Below, in pieces: positions 7,644 to 13,529 of a stretch of DNA of 13,529 nt. The DNA comes from Clostridiales bacterium. Its GTDB lineage: Bacteria; Bacillota; Clostridia; Lachnospirales; Anaerotignaceae. Under the pieces are notes generated by a model. That model ran no database searches and had not been told where the DNA came from. It worked only from the letters and a program-made list of their open reading frames with translations. Every line of letters begins with the position of its first letter. The first letter of the stretch is position 1. Made by a program: the position numbers and the translations under genes. Where the stretch lies: assembly GCA_021202325.1 (NCBI GenBank), contig JAJQDF010000195.1:1-13529 (forward strand), read 5' to 3'.

Positions 7644-8321
7644 ATGAAGATTTATTCTATAGCAATTGACGGACCGGCCGGCAGCGGAAAAAGCACAATA
7701 GCCAAAATACTGTCCGAAAAATTGGGCATAATATATGTTGACACGGGCGCCATGTACAGAACAGTGGCTCTCTACTGTATGGAAAACGGCATTTCCACAA
7801 CCGACGGCAAAGCCGTAGAAAAAGCCTTGGATGACATTAATCTCGGTATTGAAATGACGGACGGAGTTCAGCGGATGATATTAAATGGAAGGGATGTAAC
7901 ATCCCTCATAAGAACGGCGAAGGCCGGCCAGGGAGCTTCGGATGTGGGCACAATCGTGGCCGTAAGGGACAAGCTGGTTGAAATGCAGCAGAAAATGGCG
8001 CAGAAAACATCAGTAGTTATGGACGGCCGTGACATAGGAACAGTTGTACTGCCAAATGCAGAAGTTAAGATATATCTTAATGCCGATGTTGAGGAAAGGG
8101 CAAAACGCAGGCTTAAGGATTTTTCTGCACAGGGTAAAACAGAAACACTTGAGGCAGTCGTTGAACAGATAAAGCAGAGGGACCACAACGACATGACAAG
8201 AGAATACAACCCCTTAAGGAAGGCCGAAGGCGCAATTGAGATTGACACAACAGGAATGACTGTCGATGAGGTAGCCGAGGCAGTTATGAAAATTGTATAT
8301 GAAAAAACAGGTGAAAAATAA
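7644..8321 (+). CDS. cmk: Cytidylate kinase
   Basis: This enzyme phosphorylates CMP and dCMP with ATP, salvaging nucleotides from RNA turnover and supplying dCTP. The 225-residue protein has a Walker A loop GPAGSGKST (10-18), the substrate-binding DTGAMYR (33-39), IRT (88-90) and VVMDGRDIGTVV (124-135) motifs. A lid-type segment with Arg/Lys pairs (RAKRRLKDF) begins at residue 151. The ribosome binding site is a plain GGGGG run (7632-7636), weaker than those of its neighbours, seven bases from the ATG. Its TAA shares one base with the ispH ATG (TAATG), so the two are translationally coupled. The cmk-ispH-S1 order is a common Firmicute arrangement. Confidence 0.96.
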   Translation: MKIYSIAIDGPAGSGKSTIAKILSEKLGIIYVDTGAMYRTVALYCMENGISTTDGKAVEKALDDINLGIEMTDGVQRMILNGRDVTSLIRTAKAGQGASDVGTIVAVRDKLVEMQQKMAQKTSVVMDGRDIGTVVLPNAEVKIYLNADVEERAKRRLKDFSAQGKTETLEAVVEQIKQRDHNDMTREYNPLRKAEGAIEIDTTGMTVDEVAEAVMKIVYEKTGEK

Positions 8322-10282
8322 TGCGGATAATAACGGCTAAGTCGGCAGGCTTCTGTTTTGGGGTAAACAGAGCAATAGAGGCCTGCTATAAGGAAATAGA
8401 AAAGGGCGGAAGGATATTTACCTATGGCCCTCTTATACACAATAAGAATGTGAATGCCGACCTTGAATCAAAGGGTGTCCATGTGACGGAGTCCCTCGAA
8501 GGCTGTGAGGGAGCAACGGTCATTATCCGTTCCCATGGTGTGGGCAAGGATGTGTATGACGAGCTGGAGACTAGAAAAATTGCCTATGTTGACGGAACTT
8601 GTCCTTTTGTTAAAAAGATACATAACATAGTTCGGGACAAGCATGACAATGGATATGAAATAATTATCATCGGCGATGCCAAACATCCTGAGGTTATGGG
8701 AATAAACGGATGGTGCGGCAATTCGGCAATTATTGTTGACAATGCTGAAGATGCGGCTAAAATAGAGCTTTCGCCGGATAAAAAATACGCAGTGGTGGTA
8801 CAGACCACATTCAGGGAAAGTAAATTTCAGGATATTTTGGCAGTATTGAATGAAAAATCCGGCAATATTTCATATGATAATACCATATGTTCAGCGACGG
8901 AGGAGAGGCAGAAGGAAGCCGTCAAAATATCCAAAACCGTTGACAAAATGTTGGTAATTGGGGACAAAGGAAGCTCAAATACCCAAAAATTGTATGAAAT
9001 ATGCAAAAAAAATTGCCAAAACACTTATTATATTGAAACAATTCAAGATTTGGTGTTGAATAATTGCCGAATTAATGATAGAATTGGTATAACTGCAGGA
9101 GCGTCTACTCCTCCTGCAATAATAAAGGAGGTTATTACTACTATGAGCGAAATGGACGAAGTCAAAAATACTATGGAGGGTGAGGAGCTTACATTTGAGC
9201 AGATGCTTAACGAGTCTTTTGTAACTTTACATACAGGCGACATTGTTAAGGGTACGGTTATTTCCACAGCAGGCGAAGAGGTTTCTGTTAACCTGGGCTA
9301 CAAATCTGACGGAATTATCCCCAGAGATGAATTCAGCAACGACAAGAGCATTGTTCCCAGCAAGACAGTACAGCCCGGTGACGAGATTGAAGTATTTGTC
9401 GTTCGTGTAAATGACGGCGAAGGAAATGTTCTTCTCTCAAGAAAGAAAGTTGAAAATCAGAAGGGCATGGAGGAAATCGAAAAAGCTTACGAGGAAAAGA
9501 CACCCGTAACAGGTAAAGTTATAAGAATCGTTAAAGGCGGCCTTATTGCAGTTTCCAACGGCGTCCAGATATTTATTCCTTCTTCACAGGTTTCGGGAAG
9601 ATTTGTAGAGGACCTCAGCGTTTATGATGGAACAGAACTCACATTCAACATTATTGAGCTTGATAAATCCAAACGCCGTTTCATCGGCGGAAGAAAAGCT
9701 CTGCTTGCAAAGGAAGCCGAAGAGAAGAAAGCGGCTGTATTCGCATCTCTTGAGGCAGGCAAGAAAGTAACAGGTACGGTATCAAGAATTACTGACTTTG
9801 GTGCATTTGTTGACCTCGGCGGTGTTGATGGACTTATTCATATTTCTGAAATGAGCTGGGGAAGAATCTCAAATCCTAAGGAAGTACTTTCAGAGGGAGA
9901 CACAGTTGAAGTGGTTGTTCTTGATGTTGATAGAGAAAAGAGCAAAATTTCACTTTCACTTAAGGATGTTACACCCAACCCTTGGACACTTGCGGCTGAC
10001 AAATATATTGTTGGTTCAATTGTTGAAGGCAAGGTTGTACGTATGGTTCCTTTTGGTGCATTCATTGAGCTTGAGCCCGGCGTTGACGGACTTGTTCACA
10101 TTTCTCAGATCGCTGATAAGCGTGTTGAGAAGCCCGAGGATGAACTCACAATCGGCGAAATCATCAAGGTTAAGGTTATTGATGTAAACGCTGAACAGAA
10201 GAAGATCAGCCTTTCAAAGAAAGCCGCTGATGCTCCTGTTGTTGAGGAAGCACCCGCAGAGGAAGCACCTGTTGAAGAGTAA
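8321..10282 (+). CDS. ispH: Fusion of 4-hydroxy-3-methylbut-2-enyl diphosphate reductase (IspH) with ribosomal protein S1-like domains
   Basis: Residues 1-274 are IspH, the last enzyme of the MEP isoprenoid pathway, reducing HMBPP to IPP and DMAPP with a 4Fe-4S cluster. Its three cluster cysteines are Cys12, Cys94 and Cys190; His40, His72, His122 and Glu124 fit the substrate site, as do SSN (218-220) and GAST (260-263). Residues about 275-653 hold four S1 RNA-binding domains (roughly 305-376, 394-460, 479-548, 563-633) and an acidic A-E-rich tail. Such fusions are known in Clostridia. AGGTGA at 8309-8314 precedes the ATG, which shares one base with the cmk stop. The two halves differ in codon use: ATA encodes 17 of 33 Ile in the IspH part but 2 of 30 in the S1 part, and AGG/CGG/CGA arginine codons vanish after residue 275. 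An in-frame AAAGGAGG and ATG sit exactly at the junction, so free S1 may also be made. Confidence 0.95.
   Translation: MRIITAKSAGFCFGVNRAIEACYKEIEKGGRIFTYGPLIHNKNVNADLESKGVHVTESLEGCEGATVIIRSHGVGKDVYDELETRKIAYVDGTCPFVKKIHNIVRDKHDNGYEIIIIGDAKHPEVMGINGWCGNSAIIVDNAEDAAKIELSPDKKYAVVVQTTFRESKFQDILAVLNEKSGNISYDNTICSATEERQKEAVKISKTVDKMLVIGDKGSSNTQKLYEICKKNCQNTYYIETIQDLVLNNCRINDRIGITAGASTPPAIIKEVITTMSEMDEVKNTMEGEELTFEQMLNESFVTLHTGDIVKGTVISTAGEEVSVNLGYKSDGIIPRDEFSNDKSIVPSKTVQPGDEIEVFVVRVNDGEGNVLLSRKKVENQKGMEEIEKAYEEKTPVTGKVIRIVKGGLIAVSNGVQIFIPSSQVSGRFVEDLSVYDGTELTFNIIELDKSKRRFIGGRKALLAKEAEEKKAAVFASLEAGKKVTGTVSRITDFGAFVDLGGVDGLIHISEMSWGRISNPKEVLSEGDTVEVVVLDVDREKSKISLSLKDVTPNPWTLAADKYIVGSIVEGKVVRMVPFGAFIELEPGVDGLVHISQIADKRVEKPEDELTIGEIIKVKVIDVNAEQKKISLSKKAADAPVVEEAPAEEAPVEE
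8736..8763 (+). promoter_or_regulatory. Candidate internal promoter within ispH
   Basis: A perfect TTGACA (8736-8741) is followed 16 bases later by TAAAAT (8758-8763), inside the IspH coding region. Transcription would begin near 8770, about 370 bases before the internal S1 start at 9143. The match could be chance in AT-rich coding DNA, but its position fits extra expression of the S1 half. Confidence 0.35.
9124..9145 (+). promoter_or_regulatory. Internal ribosome binding site and in-frame ATG for the S1 half
   Basis: AAAGGAGG (9124-9131) lies 11 bases before ATG 9143, which is in frame as Met275 of the IspH-S1 fusion, precisely between the two domains. Initiation here would give a 379-residue protein with four S1 domains. 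The spacing is slightly long but workable. The bases also encode Lys-Glu-Val, so chance is possible, but the codon-usage change at the same point supports use. Confidence 0.5.
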
Positions 10283-10296
10283 TTAAGTCTAAAATT

Positions 10297-10327
10297 AAGC
10301 GGAGATCCATGTGGTTTCCGCTTTTTT
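10297..10327 (+). terminator. Rho-independent terminator after ispH-S1
   Basis: AAGCGGA (10297-10303) pairs with TCCGCTT (10317-10323). The stem extends inward by about four pairs including two wobbles, to a 5-base loop, and ends in six T (10322-10327). It lies 15 bases after the stop and closes the seven-gene operon. Confidence 0.85.
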
Positions 10328-10411
10328 AATGCAATGGTGCAAGAAAACGAAAGACTTAAAGAAAGAATAGTGGAATTAGAAGGCAAAGAAAAGAATTTCT
10401 TACAATAAATT

Positions 10412-10425
10412 TAAGTATATACTTA
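10412..10425. promoter_or_regulatory. 14-bp palindrome upstream of the ybjQ-type gene
   Basis: TAAGTATATACTTA is a perfect palindrome ending six bases before the candidate -35 of the next gene. Its symmetry and position suggest a binding site for a dimeric regulator, such as one of the GntR class. TATACT within it could also serve as a -10, though no good -35 matches. Confidence 0.35.
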
Positions 10426-10430
10426 GCATA

Positions 10431-10483
10431 TGGAAAAAATCCTCCCTTTTGTTTATAATTGTCTTATAAACGATTCGGGAGGA
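10431..10483 (+). promoter_or_regulatory. Promoter and nested hairpin covering the ybjQ ribosome binding site
   Basis: A perfect -10 TATAAT (10454-10459) has a weak -35, TGGAAA (10431-10436), 17 bases upstream. GTTTATAA (10451-10458) and TTATAAAC (10464-10471) form an 8-pair stem over a TTGTC loop. Outside it TCCTCCC (10440-10446) is complementary to the Shine-Dalgarno GGGAGGA (10477-10483). RNA started upstream of 10440 could therefore fold to hide the ribosome binding site. RNA from this -10, starting near 10466, would lack the left arms and leave it open. Confidence 0.45.
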
Positions 10484-10489
10484 ATTTTT

Positions 10490-10798
10490 ATGATTATTTC
10501 AACAACTGAAAATATTGGCAGAAACTATGAAATTATCGGCATTGTGAAGGGAACTACCGTTAATTCAAGACACATAGGTAAGGACATCGGGGCAAGCTTC
10601 AAGACCATAGTCGGCGGAGAGATAAAGGGCTATACCGAAATGATTGAATATGCCCAGAAGATTGCTGTTGAAAGAATGACTGAGGAGGCCGAAAAAGCCG
10701 GAGCAGATGCAATTGTCGGCGTAAGGCTTTCAACGAGCTCTGTAATGCAGGCGGCCTCGGAGGTTACAGCCTATGGTACGGCTGTTAAATTTATATGA
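10490..10798 (+). CDS. YbjQ/UPF0145-family protein
   Basis: A 102-residue protein matching the small YbjQ family (usually about 100-110 residues, often labelled a heavy-metal-binding domain). Family features are the start MIISTTENIGRNYEIIGIVKGTTV, the central IVGGEIKGYTEMI and the ADAIVGVRLSTSS segment before a small-residue-rich end. There are no cysteines or membrane segments, and the biochemical role is unknown; the metal-binding label is not supported by visible ligands. The frame is open back to ATG 10430, but GGGAGGA at 10477-10483, six bases before ATG 10490, fixes the start and gives the family's normal length. The stop is 10 bases before the CXXC miniprotein, so the redox genes that follow are likely co-transcribed with it. 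Confidence 0.85.
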   Translation: MIISTTENIGRNYEIIGIVKGTTVNSRHIGKDIGASFKTIVGGEIKGYTEMIEYAQKIAVERMTEEAEKAGADAIVGVRLSTSSVMQAASEVTAYGTAVKFI

Positions 10799-10808
10799 GA
10801 TGACCTAA

Positions 10809-10946
10809 ATGAAAGCGAAATATATTAGGATTACGCTCATTGCCGCAGCGGTAGTGCTTATTGCTGCCGGAGTGCTGAACGGCGGATCGGCTGACGTGTT
10901 CAATAAGGGCGTCAGAGTATGTTTGGAGTGCATTGGCATTGGCTAA
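10809..10946 (+). CDS. 45-residue membrane miniprotein with C-terminal CXXC (CD1871A-type)
   Basis: A short gene of 46 codons. The product has a basic N-terminus (MKAKYIR), one hydrophobic helix (about residues 8-24, ITLIAAAVVLIAAGVL) and a C-terminal segment ending CLECIGIG, with Cys38 and Cys41 forming a CXXC pair. The positive-inside rule places the CXXC outside the cytoplasm. It resembles the small clostridial CD1871A family of CXXC proteins, recognised here from the characteristic ending. It sits 10 bases after the ybjQ-type gene with only a weak GATGA ribosome binding site, and its end overlaps the likely TTG start of the 4Fe-4S protein, suggesting coupled synthesis. A thiol relay or anchoring role in the adjacent redox module is inferred. 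Confidence 0.75.
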   Translation: MKAKYIRITLIAAAVVLIAAGVLNGGSADVFNKGVRVCLECIGIG

Positions 10947-11757
10947 TAATTTTAAGAGAAAATATATACAGCTCATAAGCGCCCTTGTGTATAACGCCAA
11001 TATAAAGGGCTTTGCTAACGGCGAGCTTTATCATGGACAGCTGAAAAGCGTATGCGTGCCGGGACTCAACTGCTATTCCTGTCCCGGAGCAATTGCATCC
11101 TGTCCGCTGGGAAGCCTACAAAACGCTGTGGCGGTATCCGGCAAAAGACTGCCATTCTATGTGGTAGGAACACTGCTGTTGTTTGGTGTAATACTCGGAA
11201 GAACAATATGCGGATTTCTCTGTCCCTTTGGGCTTATACAGGAGCTTTTGCATAAAATTCCGTTGCCGAAGGTTGGAAAAAGCAATATTACAAGAAAGCT
11301 GTCATATTTGAAATATATTATTCTTGCAGTGTTTGTTATTATTATTCCTTTGGCCGCCGCTTCTCCGGAATTTTGCAAATACATATGTCCGGCAGGAACG
11401 TTGGAGGGCGGTATTCCCATAGTGTCGTCAAACGAACAGATTGCGGCAATGACGGGAACACTATTTAACTGGAAAATATTCGTGCTGGCAGTAATTTTGA
11501 TAGGAAGCGTATTTGTATACAGAGGTTTTTGCAGATTTATTTGTCCGCTTGGAGCAATATATTCCTTTTTTAATAGGATTTCTGTTTTGGGCATGAAGGT
11601 TGATGAGGATAAATGCGTACACTGCGGAAAATGCGTTGAGCTGTGCAAAATGGACATCCTCAAAGTCGGCGACAGGGAATGTATAGCCTGCGGAGAATGT
11701 ATCAAGGTATGCGGCGAAAAGGCGATTTGCCGTAAAAGTCTAAAATCCGGGAGATAG
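10933..11757 (+). CDS. Membrane 4Fe-4S protein (NapH/CcoG-like)
   Basis: A 274-residue polytopic membrane iron-sulfur protein likely to move electrons. Hydrophobic helices are seen at about residues 74-92, 126-144 and 181-198. CX3CP motifs lie at 93-97 (CGFLCP), 148-152 (CKYIC) and 200-204 (CRFIC), as in NapH, NosR and CcoG-type proteins, and Cys41, 47, 50 and 57 add an N-terminal cluster. The C-terminal end carries two classical ferredoxin motifs: Cys228/231/234/238 and Cys250/253/256/260. The start is uncertain. There is no ATG; TTG 10933 follows GGAG (10925-10928) by four bases, and TTG 10939 by ten. Either way it overlaps the end of the CXXC miniprotein gene by 8-14 bases. The TlpA lipoprotein gene follows after four bases, pointing to outward electron delivery to thiols. 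Confidence 0.88.
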   Translation: MALANNFKRKYIQLISALVYNANIKGFANGELYHGQLKSVCVPGLNCYSCPGAIASCPLGSLQNAVAVSGKRLPFYVVGTLLLFGVILGRTICGFLCPFGLIQELLHKIPLPKVGKSNITRKLSYLKYIILAVFVIIIPLAAASPEFCKYICPAGTLEGGIPIVSSNEQIAAMTGTLFNWKIFVLAVILIGSVFVYRGFCRFICPLGAIYSFFNRISVLGMKVDEDKCVHCGKCVELCKMDILKVGDRECIACGECIKVCGEKAICRKSLKSGR

Positions 11758-11761
11758 AACA

Positions 11762-12352
11762 ATGAAGAGAAAATTATTATTTATATTTGCCGCCTGCATG
11801 GCATTGACTGCCTGCGCATCCACAATGAGCGGTGAGAAAATAGAGGTAAAGGACATAAGTGAGTATGAGGCAAGCACTAGCGACGATGATGACGATGATG
11901 AGCCTGACCGTGCCGAAGAGGGAAAGAAAGCTCCCGACATAACGATAACCAAGTTCGACGGCATAGAGGCAATGCTGTCGGATTATTATGATAAGCCGAC
12001 TATAGTTGAGTTTTGGGCGACATGGTGCACCTATTGCAAAAAGGAGCTACCGGCGCTTGAAATGCTGAAGGAGACCTACGGCGACGACATAAATATCATT
12101 GCGCTAAACTGCAGTGACTCCGCCGAGGATGCCGAAGAGTTCTGGAACGAAAGCAGCTACACTTTCGAGGCAGCAATGGTGAGCGACGATGATTCATATA
12201 AATATGCGCCAAGCGGTATTCCTGTTACGGTTATAATAGATACCGACGGCATAGTACAGATGTATTTGACGGGCTCGACCGATGCCGAAACAATGTATAA
12301 TGACTATTTTGTACCTGTATTTGATGAGATTTTTGAAGATACGGAAGAATAA
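11762..12352 (+). CDS. TlpA/ResA-like thioredoxin-fold lipoprotein
   Basis: A 196-residue extracytoplasmic thiol-disulfide protein. The signal sequence ends with the lipobox LTAC, so Cys18 should be lipid-modified and hold the protein on the outer face of the membrane. An acidic linker with six consecutive Asp (41-46) follows. The thioredoxin domain (about 55-190) contains VEFWATWCTYCKKELPALE, with active-site Cys89 and Cys92, and the cis-proline loop SGIPVTVIIDTDG (Pro154). An extra Cys117 lies in IALNCSDS. The ATG follows GGGAG (11749-11753) by eight bases and is four bases after the 4Fe-4S gene, so the two are co-transcribed. Its electron donor is probably the membrane 4Fe-4S protein, possibly through the miniprotein; the target (disulfide, peroxide or cytochrome-like partner) is unknown. 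Confidence 0.9.
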   Translation: MKRKLLFIFAACMALTACASTMSGEKIEVKDISEYEASTSDDDDDDEPDRAEEGKKAPDITITKFDGIEAMLSDYYDKPTIVEFWATWCTYCKKELPALEMLKETYGDDINIIALNCSDSAEDAEEFWNESSYTFEAAMVSDDDSYKYAPSGIPVTVIIDTDGIVQMYLTGSTDAETMYNDYFVPVFDEIFEDTEE

Positions 12353-12392
12353 AATTTTGATGAAAAAGTAACATAATAAATCTATGTAATAA

Positions 12393-12448
12393 TAAGCTCC
12401 TGCCACCAAAGGTTAGAACAAAACTAACAATTGGGCGGCAGGAGCTTA
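12393..12448. terminator. Long hairpin between convergent genes, probable bidirectional terminator
   Basis: TAAGCTCCTGCC (12393-12404) pairs perfectly with GGCAGGAGCTTA (12437-12448). An inner stem, GTTAG (12412-12416) with CTAAC (12424-12428), makes a compound structure. It lies between the tlpA-like stop (12352) and the radical SAM stop (12458), which face each other. T-runs are poor on both sides (TTAATTACTTT on plus, TTATTATTAC on minus), so termination may be incomplete. Confidence 0.65.
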
Positions 12449-12457
12449 ATTACTTTA

Positions 12458-13510
12458 TTAGAAAAACATTTCTCCGGGATTATAGCCGTAGGGCAGAGGT
12501 TCCTCCGTAACGAATTTAAAGCTGTCATCCCTGAGTATAGGTAAAAATGCGTAGAACGGTATGCCGGAAAATTCACTGCCGTAGTTGCTGGCGCCGAACC
12601 AGCGGCCTTCTTTTTCGCTGAGGTTCAGGCTTCTCGCAAATTTAGTATGGTTCGAACAGTCGTGAACGGCAATGTTCCATTTTTCATCGTCGGCAAGCTT
12701 CATCAATTTGAATGTAATTTCCCTGCTCCAAATGGGAGAAAGATAGCCGTGCCTGCAAATATACATATTTTCGCCTTCGTAATTGCCGATGTTGTTGGCG
12801 TTGAGATGAAGCTCGGCACAGTTCATAAAGTCGATACCGGTGGCCAGGATGGCATCCTTTTTATTGAGGAAAGTTTCGTAAAGCTCCGGCGTCATGGGCG
12901 TTTCTATACCCACGCTCTTTATGTATTTTTTGGCAAGAGCCATGTTGGCTATCACCTTGTCGGAACAGTTGGCGGCACCAAGGTTGAAGCGCAGTTCGTC
13001 AAGATCGGCATTGCCTAGGGCTTTGAGGTTTTCTTCGTTTGCCAAAATGCCGTTGGTATACATATGCTGATAAACCCCGGCATCATGGAATTTTTTGATT
13101 ATGCCGTAGTACAGCTCGATTTCCATGAAGGGTTCAAGATAAACATAGGCTATGCCGTCGGGTTTTTTCTGTATGGAAAGCAGAAGGTCGATATCCTTTT
13201 CGTAAAATTTTGTTCCGCCTATCTCCCAAAGACCTTCGCCGATGGGCATAATGCTGTCGAATTCGCCGTAGTTGTAGCAGAATTTACATTCGACATTGCA
13301 TTTATTTGTTTTTCTGACGGCGGTGAGGCCGCTTCCTGTAAGACAGCAGCGACAGCCTTTGGCAAATTTGGCATCGTCGCCGACATAGTATGTTCTGCCG
13401 CCAAGGGATTTGAGCCCTTTAATTTTGGACATAAGCTTTTCATTTCTTAAATCCACGGCTTCCTCAATTTGGGCAAGCACGGCATAGGCAATTTCCAGCT
13501 GTTTTGGCAT
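12458..13510 (-). CDS. Radical SAM protein, possibly incomplete at its N-terminus
   Basis: At least 350 residues. The radical SAM cluster motif CNVECKFC (Cys71, Cys75, Cys78) follows NK and precedes YNYGE. SAM-contact features such as YLEPFMEIELYY (about 124-135) and MYTNGILAN (150-158) follow as expected for a TIM-barrel. There are ten cysteines in all. CRCC at 53-56 lies just before the core motif, and Cys182, 231, 252 and 285 lie later, so a second iron-sulfur cluster is possible. The substrate is not recognised. The ATG at 13510 has no convincing ribosome binding site, and the frame stays open to the window edge (encoding PEDEEL just before that Met), so the true start may be outside. The gene converges on the redox module. 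Confidence 0.85.
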   Translation of the reverse strand: MPKQLEIAYAVLAQIEEAVDLRNEKLMSKIKGLKSLGGRTYYVGDDAKFAKGCRCCLTGSGLTAVRKTNKCNVECKFCYNYGEFDSIMPIGEGLWEIGGTKFYEKDIDLLLSIQKKPDGIAYVYLEPFMEIELYYGIIKKFHDAGVYQHMYTNGILANEENLKALGNADLDELRFNLGAANCSDKVIANMALAKKYIKSVGIETPMTPELYETFLNKKDAILATGIDFMNCAELHLNANNIGNYEGENMYICRHGYLSPIWSREITFKLMKLADDEKWNIAVHDCSNHTKFARSLNLSEKEGRWFGASNYGSEFSGIPFYAFLPILRDDSFKFVTEEPLPYGYNPGEMFF

Positions 13511-13529
13511 GAGCTCTTCGTCCTCGGGC

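Noticed and set aside
8940..8945. Second TTGACA within ispH
   Set aside because: No -10-like hexamer at 15-19 bases downstream.
10430..10489. Upstream ATG adding 20 residues to the YbjQ-type protein
   Set aside because: No ribosome binding site, the extension covers the promoter and hairpin, and the family length fits ATG 10490.
11157..11762. 201-codon minus-strand frame opposite the 4Fe-4S protein
   Set aside because: Shadow of a well-supported gene. No recognisable motif or ribosome binding site.
12647..13450. Plus-strand frames of 123 and 128 codons opposite the radical SAM gene
   Set aside because: They lie antisense to a gene with a clear CNVECKFC motif and carry no family features or initiation signals.

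Overview
The window looks like chromosomal DNA from a low-GC, Gram-positive anaerobe of the Clostridia (Lachnospiraceae-like). The reasons are strong AGGAGG-type ribosome binding sites, tightly packed genes on one strand, an S-layer-homology surface protein with BspA-type leucine-rich repeats, an ispH-ribosomal S1 fusion of the kind found in this class, and a small CLECIGIG-ended redox protein next to a membrane ferredoxin. No rRNA, tRNA, CRISPR array, insertion sequence or phage gene was seen.

Layout. (1) Bases 1-213 hold a complex control region: a 13-bp inverted repeat, a sigma-A-like promoter whose spacer carries eight consecutive G, a far-upstream GAAAGGAGG element and an 18-bp palindrome. 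It precedes a 1033-residue secreted, surface-anchored protein (214-3315) and a terminator. (2) Bases 3463-10282 carry seven closely spaced or overlapping genes: a penicillin-binding D-Ala-D-Ala carboxypeptidase, an RluB-type pseudouridine synthase, a histidine phosphatase, a YhiN/HI0933-type flavoprotein, AroH chorismate mutase, CMP kinase and the IspH-S1 fusion, closed by a terminator. This is a housekeeping operon for wall, rRNA modification, nucleotide, isoprenoid and translation functions. (3) Bases 10283-10489 are a regulatory gap leading to a YbjQ-family gene (10490-10798). That gene is followed by a three-gene redox module: a 45-residue membrane CXXC miniprotein, a polytopic 4Fe-4S protein and a TlpA-like thioredoxin lipoprotein. 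(4) A radical SAM gene converges from the right edge on the minus strand, separated from the redox module by a long hairpin.

The most interesting points are these. The surface-protein promoter could be phase-variable, through slippage of a G8 tract between -35 and -10. The S1 half of the ispH fusion has its own in-frame AAAGGAGG and ATG, a sharply different codon choice and a candidate internal promoter, suggesting separate production of S1. The miniprotein, ferredoxin and TlpA genes form a plausible route for moving electrons across the membrane to outer thiols. A nested hairpin overlaps the ybjQ promoter and ribosome binding site.
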